DNA of 64,000 nt, from assembly GCF_015350975.1 (NCBI RefSeq), contig NZ_JADKRX010000009.1, forward strand, positions 17,618-81,617. The letters are read 5' to 3'. Of this stretch, positions 32,701 through 40,524 are shown piece by piece (the stretch's first letter is position 1; every line of letters begins with the position of its first letter). The DNA is from Curtobacterium sp. VKM Ac-1395. Lineage in GTDB: Bacteria > Actinomycetota > Actinomycetes > Actinomycetales > Microbacteriaceae. Made by a program: the position numbers and the translations under genes. Below the pieces are notes generated by a model, which was not told the DNA's origin, did not search any database, and saw only the letters and a program-made list of their open reading frames with translations.

Positions 32701-34286
32701 ACCGCCGGGGTGGCCGGGAGCCGGTCGACGGACTCGCCGTGCTCCTCGTCGAGGGCACGGGACTCGTCGAGCCGGGACCGCACGTGCTCACCACGGCCGG
32801 CGCCGGCGTCGCGCCGGGTCGCCACGAGGCCCTCGAGCTCGGCGAGGAGCGTGGACGCCCCCGCGAAGTCGCGCACGAGGCCACCGGAACGCAGCGGGCT
32901 GTACGGCGAGTCGACGTGGGGCAGCCACTTCAGCCAGCCCCACTGGTCGGTGGTGGTGCCACCGGCGAACGCGGTGACGACGAGGTCGGCCGGGCTGTGG
33001 AGCCCGACGAGCTGCACCACGAGCGACCGGGCGACGTCGTCCGCCGCCAGACCGGTGCCGGCCACGCCGATGGCGCCAGCACGTTCGAAGGTCTCGATGA
33101 CGGGGACCGGGCCGACGGTGGCGTACTCGTCGGCGAGGTCCTCGGCACGGTTCCAGTCGTCGACGCTGCCCGAGTTCTTCGACGGCATCGTGATGGTGGC
33201 ACGCGAGGGCAGCGTGCCGGCACCGAACCGGACCTCGAGGAAGGTCGTGTGCTCGGGCTTGCGCGTCCAGAGGAGTTCGGAGCGGGAGCGCATGGCGGCC
33301 GTCACGACCGCCGGCGACGGGGACTCGGCGACCCTGGCCTGGACCTCGCGCTCGCGCTCGGCGGCGAGGCGCGTGCGGGTGTCGGCGAGCGACTCCTCGA
33401 ACCGCTGGCGTTCGTCCCGCTTGCGCCGCTTCACCTGGACGCGCTGGTCGATCCAGGTGCCGATCATGATGACCGGCGAGAGCGCGATGAAGATCAGCGT
33501 GTACGGCTGCTTCGTGACGAGGAAGAGCACGGCGCCGAGCACGATCGGCGCCAGGATCGCCAGGATCGGCAACCGGGGCTTCTCGCCGGGCACCGGGATC
33601 TCGGGCAGGGTGAACTGCTTGCCGCGGTGCGCGGGCTCCACGCGTGGGGACCGGGAGAAGGCATCGTGTGCGGGTGCCCCGACCGACCCGGGAGCCACGG
33701 GCACCCCGGGTGCCGCGAGCGGCACGATCCGCAGGCGGGACTCCCCCACCTGGATCGTCGTGCCGGGTTCGACGAAGGCGCGGGCGACGAGCCGGCCGTC
33801 CACCGCGACGCCGTTCGCGGAGTTGAGGTCGATCACCTCGATCGTGTCGCCGACCATCACCGACGCGTGTCGTCGGGAGACCTCGTGGTCGCCCGACAGG
33901 TAGACCTGCGCCATGGCGTCGCGACCGATCAGGTTCACGCCGTGCGTGAGCGTGTACTCGTGGCCGGCTTCCGGTCCGGAGAGCACCTGCACGATCGCCG
34001 CGGGGGCGTCCTCGACGTCGTCGCCCCGTCGGCGTTCCGTGGCGGGGACGATCTCGACCCGGCAGCCGGACCGCAAAGAGGACTCGTGCACGGTCGCTGA
34101 CGGGTTGAGCAGGCGCGCCTGCGGCCGGTCCGGGAACTGCACGCGCAGCGTCAGAGGGACGTCACCCACCGGACTGCCCGTGGCGAGCCGGTTGGCCAGG
34201 CTGCCGATCGTCGCCGTCACGTCCGCCGTCACGACGACGTCCTGCTCGGTCCCCGCCGTGTCCGCGATGGTCATCTTGAGTTTCAC
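29778..34286 (-). CDS. FHA-domain FtsK/SpoIIIE-type ATPase of a type VII secretion system (EssC-like)
   Basis: A 1502-residue membrane ATPase. Residues 118-165 form an FHA domain (NLIGRDAMAQVYL and EVSRRHASVMVGD); two membrane helices lie near 240-257 and 262-280; three FtsK/SpoIIIE modules follow. Walker A1 GGTTGSGKSE (704-713) with Walker B ALVIVIDEFA is canonical; module 2 has GAGGSGKST (1028-1036) and LVLIDGMGAF; module 3 has GPFGSGRST with Glu-less IVIENVGDF and is likely degenerate. The FHA-plus-ATPase layout is that of firmicute EssC, not mycobacterial EccC. GTG start with GGGGGTGA upstream. It is first in the operon and powers export of the WXG protein and probably the lipase. Confidence 0.88.
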   Translation of the reverse strand: MKLKMTIADTAGTEQDVVVTADVTATIGSLANRLATGSPVGDVPLTLRVQFPDRPQARLLNPSATVHESSLRSGCRVEIVPATERRRGDDVEDAPAAIVQVLSGPEAGHEYTLTHGVNLIGRDAMAQVYLSGDHEVSRRHASVMVGDTIEVIDLNSANGVAVDGRLVARAFVEPGTTIQVGESRLRIVPLAAPGVPVAPGSVGAPAHDAFSRSPRVEPAHRGKQFTLPEIPVPGEKPRLPILAILAPIVLGAVLFLVTKQPYTLIFIALSPVIMIGTWIDQRVQVKRRKRDERQRFEESLADTRTRLAAEREREVQARVAESPSPAVVTAAMRSRSELLWTRKPEHTTFLEVRFGAGTLPSRATITMPSKNSGSVDDWNRAEDLADEYATVGPVPVIETFERAGAIGVAGTGLAADDVARSLVVQLVGLHSPADLVVTAFAGGTTTDQWGWLKWLPHVDSPYSPLRSGGLVRDFAGASTLLAELEGLVATRRDAGAGRGEHVRSRLDESRALDEEHGESVDRLPATPAVLVVVTAEAPADRARLVALAEEGADFGVFVLWLAPTQQALPVVCRTYITLDRQSGTATVGFVRTGQAVDLDELDRVDPLEAATVARAIAPVQDTGARVLDETDLPHSVAFVDLYEGDLAGDPAAVVSRWSKNDSLTADWVRGAGREAGGIRAVIGQGPSEPLALDLRAQGPHALVGGTTGSGKSEFLQTWIMGIAAEYAPDRVTFLLVDYKGGAAFAECVGLPHTVGLVTDLNPHLVRRALTSLRAELRYREHLLNERGAKDLVTLEQRGDPAAPPALVIVIDEFAALASEIPEFIDGVIDVAQRGRSLGLHLVMATQRPSGVIKDSLRANTNLRIALRVADEVDSSDVLGVPDAAWFDPGTPGRAAAKTGPGRVLDFQTAYLGGRSDDVVVHEPDVDVQDFPFGPGTMWPSAVRAPRDTTRAKDIERLARTIAAAADRRALSIPRKPWLDQLGETVDLGTLAPSTGAALVIGTLDVPEDQRQSAYAVDLDAAGNVAVIGAGGSGKSTALRAVAVAASAVADRHPVQIHALDFGGGGLSMLEALPTVGSVISGPDDERITRLLTDLEATIADRSTRFAAARTASLTEYRAVTGTAEPRILVLIDGMGAFRNEYEFRPGTLQLFDQVLSLASTGRSLGIHLVMAADRVGAFPTNLQANIGERIVLRLASEIEYNAADVPADVLDDAVPGRGLVDEHELQVAVPAGSADLVVQAAAVEALAASLVERHVPRTPEIRRLPAVVDVGTLGSSVGGRPTIGLADDTLGAVGIPTDGLFVVTGPFGSGRSTTMRTLIGSVTATFPDRPAYLVVGRRSALRDAAAWAELATDSDSADALAGRLATALESGGGTGPEPFIVIENVGDFEGLPAESQVARLIKAARRAGVFVLAEADTVTAPSAWQLFGELKTARAGIALQPEETDGLTLFRTAFPRCTRSDFPLGRGFMVDSGRITRVQVALPAQGGSHRMGDERTGGATVS

Positions 34287-34351
34287 ACGTCACCCCCGTA
34301 CCGACCATCGTAGAGGACCGCACCGACGGCCTGCGGACTTCTCCACAGGCC

Positions 34352-34393
34352 GGACGGGAGGCTCGTGGCGGCGCCGCCACGAGCCTCCCGTCC
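34352..34393. terminator. Perfect 42-nt palindrome (terminator element)
   Basis: Two fully complementary 21-nt arms with no loop: ggacgggaggctcgtggcgg at the left end. It separates the T7-like operon from the aldo/keto reductase gene and shares sequence with 15651-15692. No T tract follows, as is usual in GC-rich actinobacteria. Confidence 0.85.
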
Positions 34394-34426
34394 GCCGTCG
34401 GCGCGGGCAGACCCGCGTGGTGCCGC

Positions 34427-35302
34427 CTACGCGCCGGTGCCGATCGCGTCGAGTTCGGCGACCGCGTCGGCCGGCAGCGTGAAGCCGGCTGCCGCGACGT
34501 TGTCGCGGAGGTGGGCCACCGACGAGGTGCCGGGGATCAGGAGGATGTTCGGGGAGCGCTGGAGCAGCCACGCGAGCGCGACGGTCAGGCGGGGCACGTC
34601 CAAGCGGGCTGCGACCGCGTCGAGGGCCTCGGACTGCAGGGGCGAGAACCCGCCGAGCGGGAAGTACGGGACGTACGCGATGCCCTGCTCGGCGGTGAGG
34701 TCGACGAGGGCGTCGTCCTCGCGGCGGGCGAGGTTGTAGAGGTTCTGGACACAGACCACGGGGGCGATGCCCTGCGCTTCGGCGAGCTGTTCGGCGGTCA
34801 CGGTCGAGACGCCGAGGTGGTTGATCAGGCCCTGCTGCTGGAGCTCCGCGAGTGCCTCGAACTGGGGGGCGATCGAGCCGGGCTGCGGCGCGTCGAAGCC
34901 ACCCATGCGGAGGTTCACGACGTCGAGCCGCTCCACGCCGAGCCGCTCGAGGTTGCCGTGCACCTGCTCGACGAGCTCGTGCGGCTCGCGGGCGTTCGGC
35001 CAGCCGCCCTTCGCGTCGCGTCGGGCACCGACCTTCGTCACGATGCGGAGGTCCGCCGGGTACGGGTGGAGGGCCTCGCGGATGATCTCGTTCGTGACGT
35101 GCGGGCCGTAGTAGTCCGACGTGTCGATGTGCGTGATGCCGAGCTCGACCACCGTGCGGAGGACGCGGATCGCCTCGTCACGGTCGGCCGGTGGTCCGAA
35201 GACCCCCTTGCCGGCCAGCTGCATCGCGCCGTACCCGACGCGGGTGAGTTCGAGGTCGTCGGCGAGGCGGAAGGTGCCACCGGGGAGGGTCGTGTTCGTC
35301 AT
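34427..35302 (-). CDS. Aldo/keto reductase family oxidoreductase
   Basis: A 291-residue TIM-barrel reductase. Family landmarks: VGYGAMQLAG, HIDTSDYYG with the catalytic Asp-Tyr pair, VTKVGARR for the catalytic Lys, VVNLRMGG where the usual His is replaced, and the NADPH site IPGTSSVAHLRDNV. Close in pattern to the AKR group annotated as PLP reductase-like oxidoreductases. ATG 35302 is preferred; GTG three codons upstream is possible. Physiological substrate unknown. Confidence 0.88.
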   Translation of the reverse strand: MTNTTLPGGTFRLADDLELTRVGYGAMQLAGKGVFGPPADRDEAIRVLRTVVELGITHIDTSDYYGPHVTNEIIREALHPYPADLRIVTKVGARRDAKGGWPNAREPHELVEQVHGNLERLGVERLDVVNLRMGGFDAPQPGSIAPQFEALAELQQQGLINHLGVSTVTAEQLAEAQGIAPVVCVQNLYNLARREDDALVDLTAEQGIAYVPYFPLGGFSPLQSEALDAVAARLDVPRLTVALAWLLQRSPNILLIPGTSSVAHLRDNVAAAGFTLPADAVAELDAIGTGA

Positions 35303-35347
35303 GGTGTCCACGATGCTCCGCCCACGCTGATCGTGGCAGGCCCGGTG

Positions 35348-35674
35348 TCAGGCGCGGTGTCCGACGACGCGGCGGACGGCGTCCTCGACTCGTCCACGGC
35401 GGACGTCGAGGTCGACGGGCTCCAGCAGTGCTCCGGCGGGCAGGGACGTCTCGGCGGCGACGATGCCCAGGACGTACGCCAGGAGCTCGGCGGGGTCGAA
35501 CTCGTCCGGGTCGGCCGCTCCCCCACCGGACTCCGCCAGCAGCGCGATCGCGGCGACGACGTCCGGCTCGTCGAGGGTCGGGACCCGCGCGCCGCCGAAC
35601 ACCCGCGCGGTCAACTCGCCCGCGAACCGCGGGAGGTCGTCCGGGTCGAACCGCGCACCGCCGAGGATCACCAT
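35348..35674 (-). CDS. Small hypothetical protein
   Basis: A 108-residue acidic protein with the notable segments ARFDPDDLPRFAGELTARVF and AELLAYVLGIVAAETSLPAG. No domain recognised. ATG start follows a GATCC/GGAGCG region 0-10 nt upstream; codon use is typical for the window. It sits between the reductase and a membrane protein on the same strand with a 9-bp gap to the latter's end, so may share its transcript. Confidence 0.6.
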   Translation of the reverse strand: MVILGGARFDPDDLPRFAGELTARVFGGARVPTLDEPDVVAAIALLAESGGGAADPDEFDPAELLAYVLGIVAAETSLPAGALLEPVDLDVRRGRVEDAVRRVVGHRA

Positions 35675-35683
35675 GGAGCGATC

Positions 35684-36199
35684 CTACGGAGCGGGTCGGC
35701 GGACGGGCTTCGGGAACGTGGAGCGCATGTGGTCGGAGGTGAGCACGTCACCGATCCCGACCATCAGGACCGAGAACAGGATCTGCTCGACGACCATCCA
35801 GAACGGGTAGAGGCCGGGGATCGCCGCGATGATGAGCGTCACGATCGGGAAGACGCGGCTGAACAGGCGGAGCCGCTGGTACGCCCAGTAGTAGCCGAGC
35901 TGCGCCCGCCAGGCGAAGACGTAGAGCGTCAGGGTGATGAGCAGCACGACGGTCGCACGGAACCACACGGCCCACGGCACCGTCTGGCCGAGGTGGGTGA
36001 GCACGACGGCGATCACGATCGCCGCCAGGCCCACGACGGTCTCCGCGACGAGCAGCCAGCGGATCCACCGGAACGAGCGCACGGTGTCCGGGTGCGCGAG
36101 CATGTCCTGCCGGATGACGTAGCCCGCCTGGCGTCCGCCGGCGAGACGGTCGAGCCGCAGCCGGCACCACACCCGGTCGGCGAGGGAAGGCAGCGTCAC
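35684..36199 (-). CDS. Four-helix membrane protein of unknown function
   Basis: A 171-residue protein with four membrane segments, including WLLVAETVVGLAAIVIAVVL, FRATVVLLITLTLYVFAW, a third around FSRVFPIVTLIIAAIPGLY, and MVVEQILFSVLMVGIG. The N- and C-termini are basic. The GTG start overlaps the stop of the DM13-like gene (GTGA), so the two are co-translated. No family recognised. Confidence 0.7.
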   Translation of the reverse strand: MTLPSLADRVWCRLRLDRLAGGRQAGYVIRQDMLAHPDTVRSFRWIRWLLVAETVVGLAAIVIAVVLTHLGQTVPWAVWFRATVVLLITLTLYVFAWRAQLGYYWAYQRLRLFSRVFPIVTLIIAAIPGLYPFWMVVEQILFSVLMVGIGDVLTSDHMRSTFPKPVRRPAP

Positions 36200-36765
36200 C
36201 CGACCATCGTGCCGTATGCGGGCAGCAGTTCCGCACCACCCATGATCGTGGTGGTGTTCCAGTCGAGGACGACGAGCGAGTGCACCGGGTCCGGCAGGAT
36301 CTGCGGGATGCTGACCTCGATCACGGCGGTCGTCGCGCCGTGCGGGACGACGCCGACCTCGACCGGGTTGCCGTCCGGCACCCAGCGTGCGCCGCGCCGA
36401 CCGGCGATGACGTCGCCGGCGGTCAGCTGCACGCGGATGTCGGCCGTGGTCAGGTCGGTGGCGAAGTCGGTGATCGTCACCCGGACGCTCCGCTCGCCGG
36501 ACCGGACGACCTCGACCCGTCCGGTCGTACGGGCGCCGATCGGCACGATCTCGCCCTCGACGGGCAGGCCGGTGCGGTACCAGGGCTCGTCCACCGGGGG
36601 CAGCGTGGGTGCCGCCGACGGGGTGTCCCGCACGAGGGGCTCCGGGGTGGACCGGCCGGTCGGGACCGGGAGCGACAGCAGCACGGCGACGGCGACCACG
36701 CCGGCGAGGACGCTCACGCCACCCGCGATCCGTCCGGCGCGCGCGGAGCCCGACGGGGGTGACAT
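36196..36765 (-). CDS. Membrane-anchored DM13-like domain protein
   Basis: A 189-residue protein with an N-terminal signal anchor (RIAGGVSVLAGVVAVAVLLS), a Pro/Thr-rich linker, and an extracytoplasmic beta domain: VTITDFATDLTTADIRVQLT near the middle and SLVVLDWNTTTIMGGAELL near the end. Spacing resembles the DM13 domain (electron-transfer-linked in other proteins), though the usual cysteine is absent. Family match is tentative. First of a two-gene operon with the membrane protein. Confidence 0.6.
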   Translation of the reverse strand: MSPPSGSARAGRIAGGVSVLAGVVAVAVLLSLPVPTGRSTPEPLVRDTPSAAPTLPPVDEPWYRTGLPVEGEIVPIGARTTGRVEVVRSGERSVRVTITDFATDLTTADIRVQLTAGDVIAGRRGARWVPDGNPVEVGVVPHGATTAVIEVSIPQILPDPVHSLVVLDWNTTTIMGGAELLPAYGTMVG

Positions 36766-36812
36766 GCACGGATCGTACGCCGGACGGGGGACGACGGCGA
36801 GGGCCCGCCGAC

Positions 36813-36863
36813 GGTCCCGGGGACGAGCGGGTCCCGGGGACGAGCGGGTCCCGGGAACGACGA
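36813..36863. repeat. 17-bp tandem repeat, three copies
   Basis: ggtcccggggacgagcg occurs twice exactly and a third time with changes at its end. Noncoding, between the DM13-like gene and the der terminator. Confidence 0.9.
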
Positions 36864-36895
36864 CGGCCGCCGGGGGCGTCGCCCCGGCGGCCGTC
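36862..36895 (-). terminator. Terminator of the parA-der operon
   Basis: A perfect 14-bp stem (gacggccgccgggg and its complement) with a 6-nt loop lies 18 bp past the der stop codon. Confidence 0.85.
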
Positions 36896-36912
36896 TGTCG
36901 TGCTGGTTCGGA

Positions 36913-38439
36913 TCAGGTGCGCTTCCGGCGCTCGCGGACACGCATGTTCACGGTGATCGGCGTGCCGGCGAAGCCCCAGACCTCGCGCAGACGCCGCGTG
37001 ATGAACCGGCGGTACTGCGGGTCGAGGAACTGGGTCGTGAAGAGCACGAACGTCGGCGGCTGGCTGGCTGCCTGCGTGCCGAACAGGATCCGGGGCTGGC
37101 GGCCACCGCGCACCGGGTGCGGGTGCTCCTGCACGAGCTCGGCGATGAAGGCGTTGACCTTGCCGGTCGGGATGCGGGTGTCCCACGACTCGAGCGCGGT
37201 CTCGAGGGCCGGGACGAGGCGTTCGAGGTGCCGACCGGTGCGCGCCGAGATGTTCACGCGCGGGGCCCAGGCGACGTGCGCGAGGTCCTGCTCGATCTCG
37301 CGCTCGAGGTAGCGGCGGCGCTCGTCGTCGAGGAGGTCCCACTTGTTGTAGGCCAGGACGAGGGCACGACCGGACTCGAGGACCAGGTCGATGATGCGGA
37401 GGTCCTGCACGGAGACCGGCTCGGTGACGTCGAGGACGACGACGGCGACCTCGGCCTTCTCGAGCGCGGCGGTGGTGCGGAGCGAGGCGTAGAAGTCGGC
37501 GCCCTGCTGCAGGTGCACGCGCTTGCGGATGCCGGCGGTGTCGACGAAGCGCCAGACGCGGCCGCCGAGTTCGACCTGCTCGTCCACCGGGTCGCGGGTG
37601 GTGCCGGCGAGCTCGTTGACGACGACGCGCTCTTCACCGGCGGCCTTGTTGAGCAGTGAGCTCTTGCCGACGTTCGGTCGACCGAGGATCGCGACGCGAC
37701 GCGGGCCGCCGAGCTCCTGCTTGGCGACGGCGGAGATCTCCGGCAGCGTCGAGATGATGAGGTCGAGGAGGTCCGCGACACTACGGCCGTGCAGCGCCGA
37801 CACGGGATGCGGTTCGCCGAGCCCGAGGTTCCACAGCTCGAAGGCGTCGAGGTCGCGACGCTCGTCGTCGGACTTGTTCGCCACGACGATGACGGGCTTG
37901 TCCGTGCCGCGGAGCATCTTGACGACGTGCTCGTCGGTCGCGGTGATGCCGACCGTCACGTCGACCACGAACAGGACGGCGTCGGCGAGGTCGATGGCGA
38001 CCTCGGCCTGGAGCGCCACCGAGGCGTTGATGCCCTTGGCGTCCGGCTCCCACCCGCCGGTGTCGACGAGGGTGAAGCGCCGGTCGTTCCACTCGGCCTT
38101 GTAGCTGACGCGGTCACGCGTGACCCCGGGGACGTCCTGCACGACGGCCTCTCGGCGACCGAGGATGCGGTTCACGAGCGCCGACTTGCCGACGTTCGGG
38201 CGGCCGACGATCGCCAGCACGGGCAGCGCCGGCAGGTACGCGATGCCGTCCGGGCCGAGCTGCGCGGTCTCGAGGAGCGCGACGTCTTCCTCGTCGAGGT
38301 CGTAGTCCTCGAGCCCGGCGCGGAGCGCGGTCGCCCGCTGCTCGGCCTCGGACTCGTCGAGGCTCGCGAGTCGGTCGCCCAGTGACTCGTCGTACTCCGG
38401 GAAGTCGTCGTGCTCTGGTCCGTTGTCCGGTTGCGCCAT
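36913..38439 (-). CDS. der: Ribosome biogenesis GTPase Der (EngA)
   Basis: A 508-residue double-Era GTPase acting in 50S subunit assembly. Both G domains are complete: [16 protein letters not shown] (79-94) with DTGG, and a second [13 protein letters not shown] with DTAG, followed by the KH-like C-terminal domain ending in RERRKRT. An acidic N-terminal extension of about 70 residues precedes the first G domain, as in other actinobacteria. Last gene of the parA-scpAB-rluB-tyrA-cmk-der operon, with a terminator downstream. Confidence 0.95.
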   Translation of the reverse strand: MAQPDNGPEHDDFPEYDESLGDRLASLDESEAEQRATALRAGLEDYDLDEEDVALLETAQLGPDGIAYLPALPVLAIVGRPNVGKSALVNRILGRREAVVQDVPGVTRDRVSYKAEWNDRRFTLVDTGGWEPDAKGINASVALQAEVAIDLADAVLFVVDVTVGITATDEHVVKMLRGTDKPVIVVANKSDDERRDLDAFELWNLGLGEPHPVSALHGRSVADLLDLIISTLPEISAVAKQELGGPRRVAILGRPNVGKSSLLNKAAGEERVVVNELAGTTRDPVDEQVELGGRVWRFVDTAGIRKRVHLQQGADFYASLRTTAALEKAEVAVVVLDVTEPVSVQDLRIIDLVLESGRALVLAYNKWDLLDDERRRYLEREIEQDLAHVAWAPRVNISARTGRHLERLVPALETALESWDTRIPTGKVNAFIAELVQEHPHPVRGGRQPRILFGTQAASQPPTFVLFTTQFLDPQYRRFITRRLREVWGFAGTPITVNMRVRERRKRT

Positions 38440-38480
38440 GGTGGGTTCCTTGCCGGCGACCCTGTGGTCGCGTGTGTGTG

Positions 38481-39362
38481 TCAGTGTCCGGCCGTACGGG
38501 CCAGGTCAACGACCGCCTGGACGGTCTGGTCGAAGTCGAGGTCGGTGGAGTCGAGCGTCGTGACGCCGTCCGCGGCGTTCATGAAGTCGACGACCTTCGC
38601 GTCGGCGGCGTCTCGTCGGGCGAGTGCTGCCGAGGTGTCGGCGGCCGACTGGGTCGAGACCTCTGCCGAGCGCCGTGCCATCCTAACCTGTTCGTCGGCG
38701 GTCAGCAGGATGCGGACCTCGGCGTCGGGTGCGACGACGGTCGTGATGTCGCGGCCCTCGGTGATGATGCCCTTGGCGTCGGTCGTGCGCATGATGGTCC
38801 GGAAGAGCTGCACCAGGCGCGAGCGGACCTCCGGGAGCTTGGCGATGTGCGCCACCGCGGCGGTCACGTCCGGGGTGCGGATGGCCTCGGTCACGTCGGT
38901 GTCCCCGACGCGGACGAAGTAGGCGTCGGGGTCGGTGCCGATCGTGTAGTCGAAGGTGTCCCAGCTCGCCAGGACGGCCGCGGGGTCGTCGAGGTCGACC
39001 TGCTGCTGGAGCGCGTGCCACGCCAGCGCACGGTAGGCGGCGCCGGTGTCCTGGTACCCGAAGCCGAGCACGCGGGCAGCGGCGCGGGAGACGCTCGACT
39101 TGCCGCTGCCGGCGGGACCGTCCACGGCGATGACGAACTTCGCCACGTAGGCGCCGTCCGCCAGCCCGGCAGGCATCGGGTCGCGGGTCAGGCCCGGCTC
39201 GCCGCCGCCCAGCCCGTCGGTGCCGCCGGAGGGTCCGGTCACCGGGCCCGGCTGGTCGCCGGGGGTGGGGAGACCGGTGTCGGGGCCGCTGGGCCCCCCG
39301 GTGATCCCGGAGTCGTTGGTGCGTCCGTCCACGTTCAGGCCCATGCTGCTGCGATCCTCCAT
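38481..39362 (-). CDS. cmk: Cytidylate kinase
   Basis: Phosphorylates CMP and dCMP. P-loop [14 protein letters not shown] at about 81-94, the [17 protein letters not shown]-binding segment, the LIxEGRD-type motif [11 protein letters not shown], and RRSAEV..DAADAKV of the lid identify it. The chosen ATG gives 293 residues; about 74 N-terminal residues rich in Gly and Pro precede the fold. GAGGG lies 6 nt upstream of this ATG; an ATG six codons in (39344) and a GTG near the fold are alternatives. The 5' end overlaps tyrA by 28 nt. Confidence 0.93.
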   Translation of the reverse strand: MEDRSSMGLNVDGRTNDSGITGGPSGPDTGLPTPGDQPGPVTGPSGGTDGLGGGEPGLTRDPMPAGLADGAYVAKFVIAVDGPAGSGKSSVSRAAARVLGFGYQDTGAAYRALAWHALQQQVDLDDPAAVLASWDTFDYTIGTDPDAYFVRVGDTDVTEAIRTPDVTAAVAHIAKLPEVRSRLVQLFRTIMRTTDAKGIITEGRDITTVVAPDAEVRILLTADEQVRMARRSAEVSTQSAADTSAALARRDAADAKVVDFMNAADGVTTLDSTDLDFDQTVQAVVDLARTAGH

Positions 39363-40459
39363 CCGCGACCCTCGAGTTCCTCGATGAGCCGCTGTTCCTG
39401 CTCGGGGACGACCGACACCTCGACGATGCCGATCGGTGCGCCCGGTGAGTGCTCGAGGCGCAGGTCCTCGAGGTTGATGCCGATCTCGCCGATGGTGGTC
39501 AGCAGATCGGCGATCTGCCCGGGTCGGTCGTCGACGAGGACGACGACCTGGGCGAACCGTCTGGTGGTGCCGTGCTTGCCCGGCAGGCGTTCGACGCCGC
39601 GGTTGCCCGACGCCATCGTCTCGGCGATCGTCCGCGGTGCGCCCGGGGCGTCCGGGTCGTCGAGGGCGTCGATCAGCCGGCTGAGTTCGCCCTGCAGGTC
39701 GACCAGCACGGGCCGGATGTGCGCGGCGTTCGCACCGATGATCTGGACCCAGAGTCCGGGGTCGCTCGACGCGACGCGGGTGACGTCACGCACGCCGCCG
39801 CCGGCCAGTCCCAGTGCGGCTTCGGGGGCGTCACGCAGTCGGGACGCCATCAGCGTGGACACGAGCTGCGGCACGTGGGACATGATCGCGACGGCCTGGT
39901 CGTGCGGGCCGGGCTCCATCGGGACCACGGTCGCACCGAGGTCGAGCGCGAGGGCCTCGACCACGGCGGCGCGTCGGTACGTGATGTCGTCGTGCCCGGC
40001 GATGACCCAGGGCCGACCGATGAACAGGTCGGCGCGCGCGGCCGTGGGACCGCTGCGCTCGCGGCCGGCCATGGGGTGAGAGCCGATGTAGCGGGAGACG
40101 TCGGCACCGGTGGCCCGCAGCCGCTCGAGCGGGACCGACTTCACGCTGGCGACGTCGGTCACGACGGCCTCGGGGTGGGCGGCCAGCTCGCGGGCGACGA
40201 CCTGCGCCGTGACGTCCGGCGGGACCGCGACGACGACGAGTTCGGGGGCGTCGTGTTCCGTCGGTCGACGACCGGCGCCGTAGTCGACGGCGAGCGCCAG
40301 CGCCGCCGGGGAGACGTCGTCGAGGATGACGTCGACGCCCTGCTGCCGGAGGCCGAGGCCGATCGACGCGCCGAGCAGACCGGTGCCGACGATCCGGACG
40401 GGTCCCCGCAGACGGCGGTCGACCTCGGGGGTCGGGTCGTGCGGGGTGGGCGTGGTCAC
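39335..40459 (-). CDS. tyrA: Prephenate dehydrogenase with C-terminal ACT domain
   Basis: A 374-residue enzyme of tyrosine synthesis converting prephenate to 4-hydroxyphenylpyruvate. N-terminal Rossmann [28 protein letters not shown], and [13 protein letters not shown], which includes the prephenate-contacting His, are in place. The last about 75 residues ([20 protein letters not shown]) are an ACT domain, suggesting feedback by tyrosine. GTG start; upstream gap of 65 bp to rluB in the same operon. Confidence 0.95.
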   Translation of the reverse strand: MTTPTPHDPTPEVDRRLRGPVRIVGTGLLGASIGLGLRQQGVDVILDDVSPAALALAVDYGAGRRPTEHDAPELVVVAVPPDVTAQVVARELAAHPEAVVTDVASVKSVPLERLRATGADVSRYIGSHPMAGRERSGPTAARADLFIGRPWVIAGHDDITYRRAAVVEALALDLGATVVPMEPGPHDQAVAIMSHVPQLVSTLMASRLRDAPEAALGLAGGGVRDVTRVASSDPGLWVQIIGANAAHIRPVLVDLQGELSRLIDALDDPDAPGAPRTIAETMASGNRGVERLPGKHGTTRRFAQVVVLVDDRPGQIADLLTTIGEIGINLEDLRLEHSPGAPIGIVEVSVVPEQEQRLIEELEGRGWRIAAAWA

Positions 40460-40524
40460 GCCGCAAGCCTACCGACCGAGGCCGGACGCACAGCGCCCGG
40501 CCTCGGTCGCGGGTCGACCGTCGG

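Noticed and set aside
39362..39362. Treating the Gly/Pro-rich 74-residue start of Cmk as definitely translated
   Set aside because: Alternative ATG and GTG starts closer to the kinase fold exist and overlap with tyrA complicates the choice; the start is left as uncertain.
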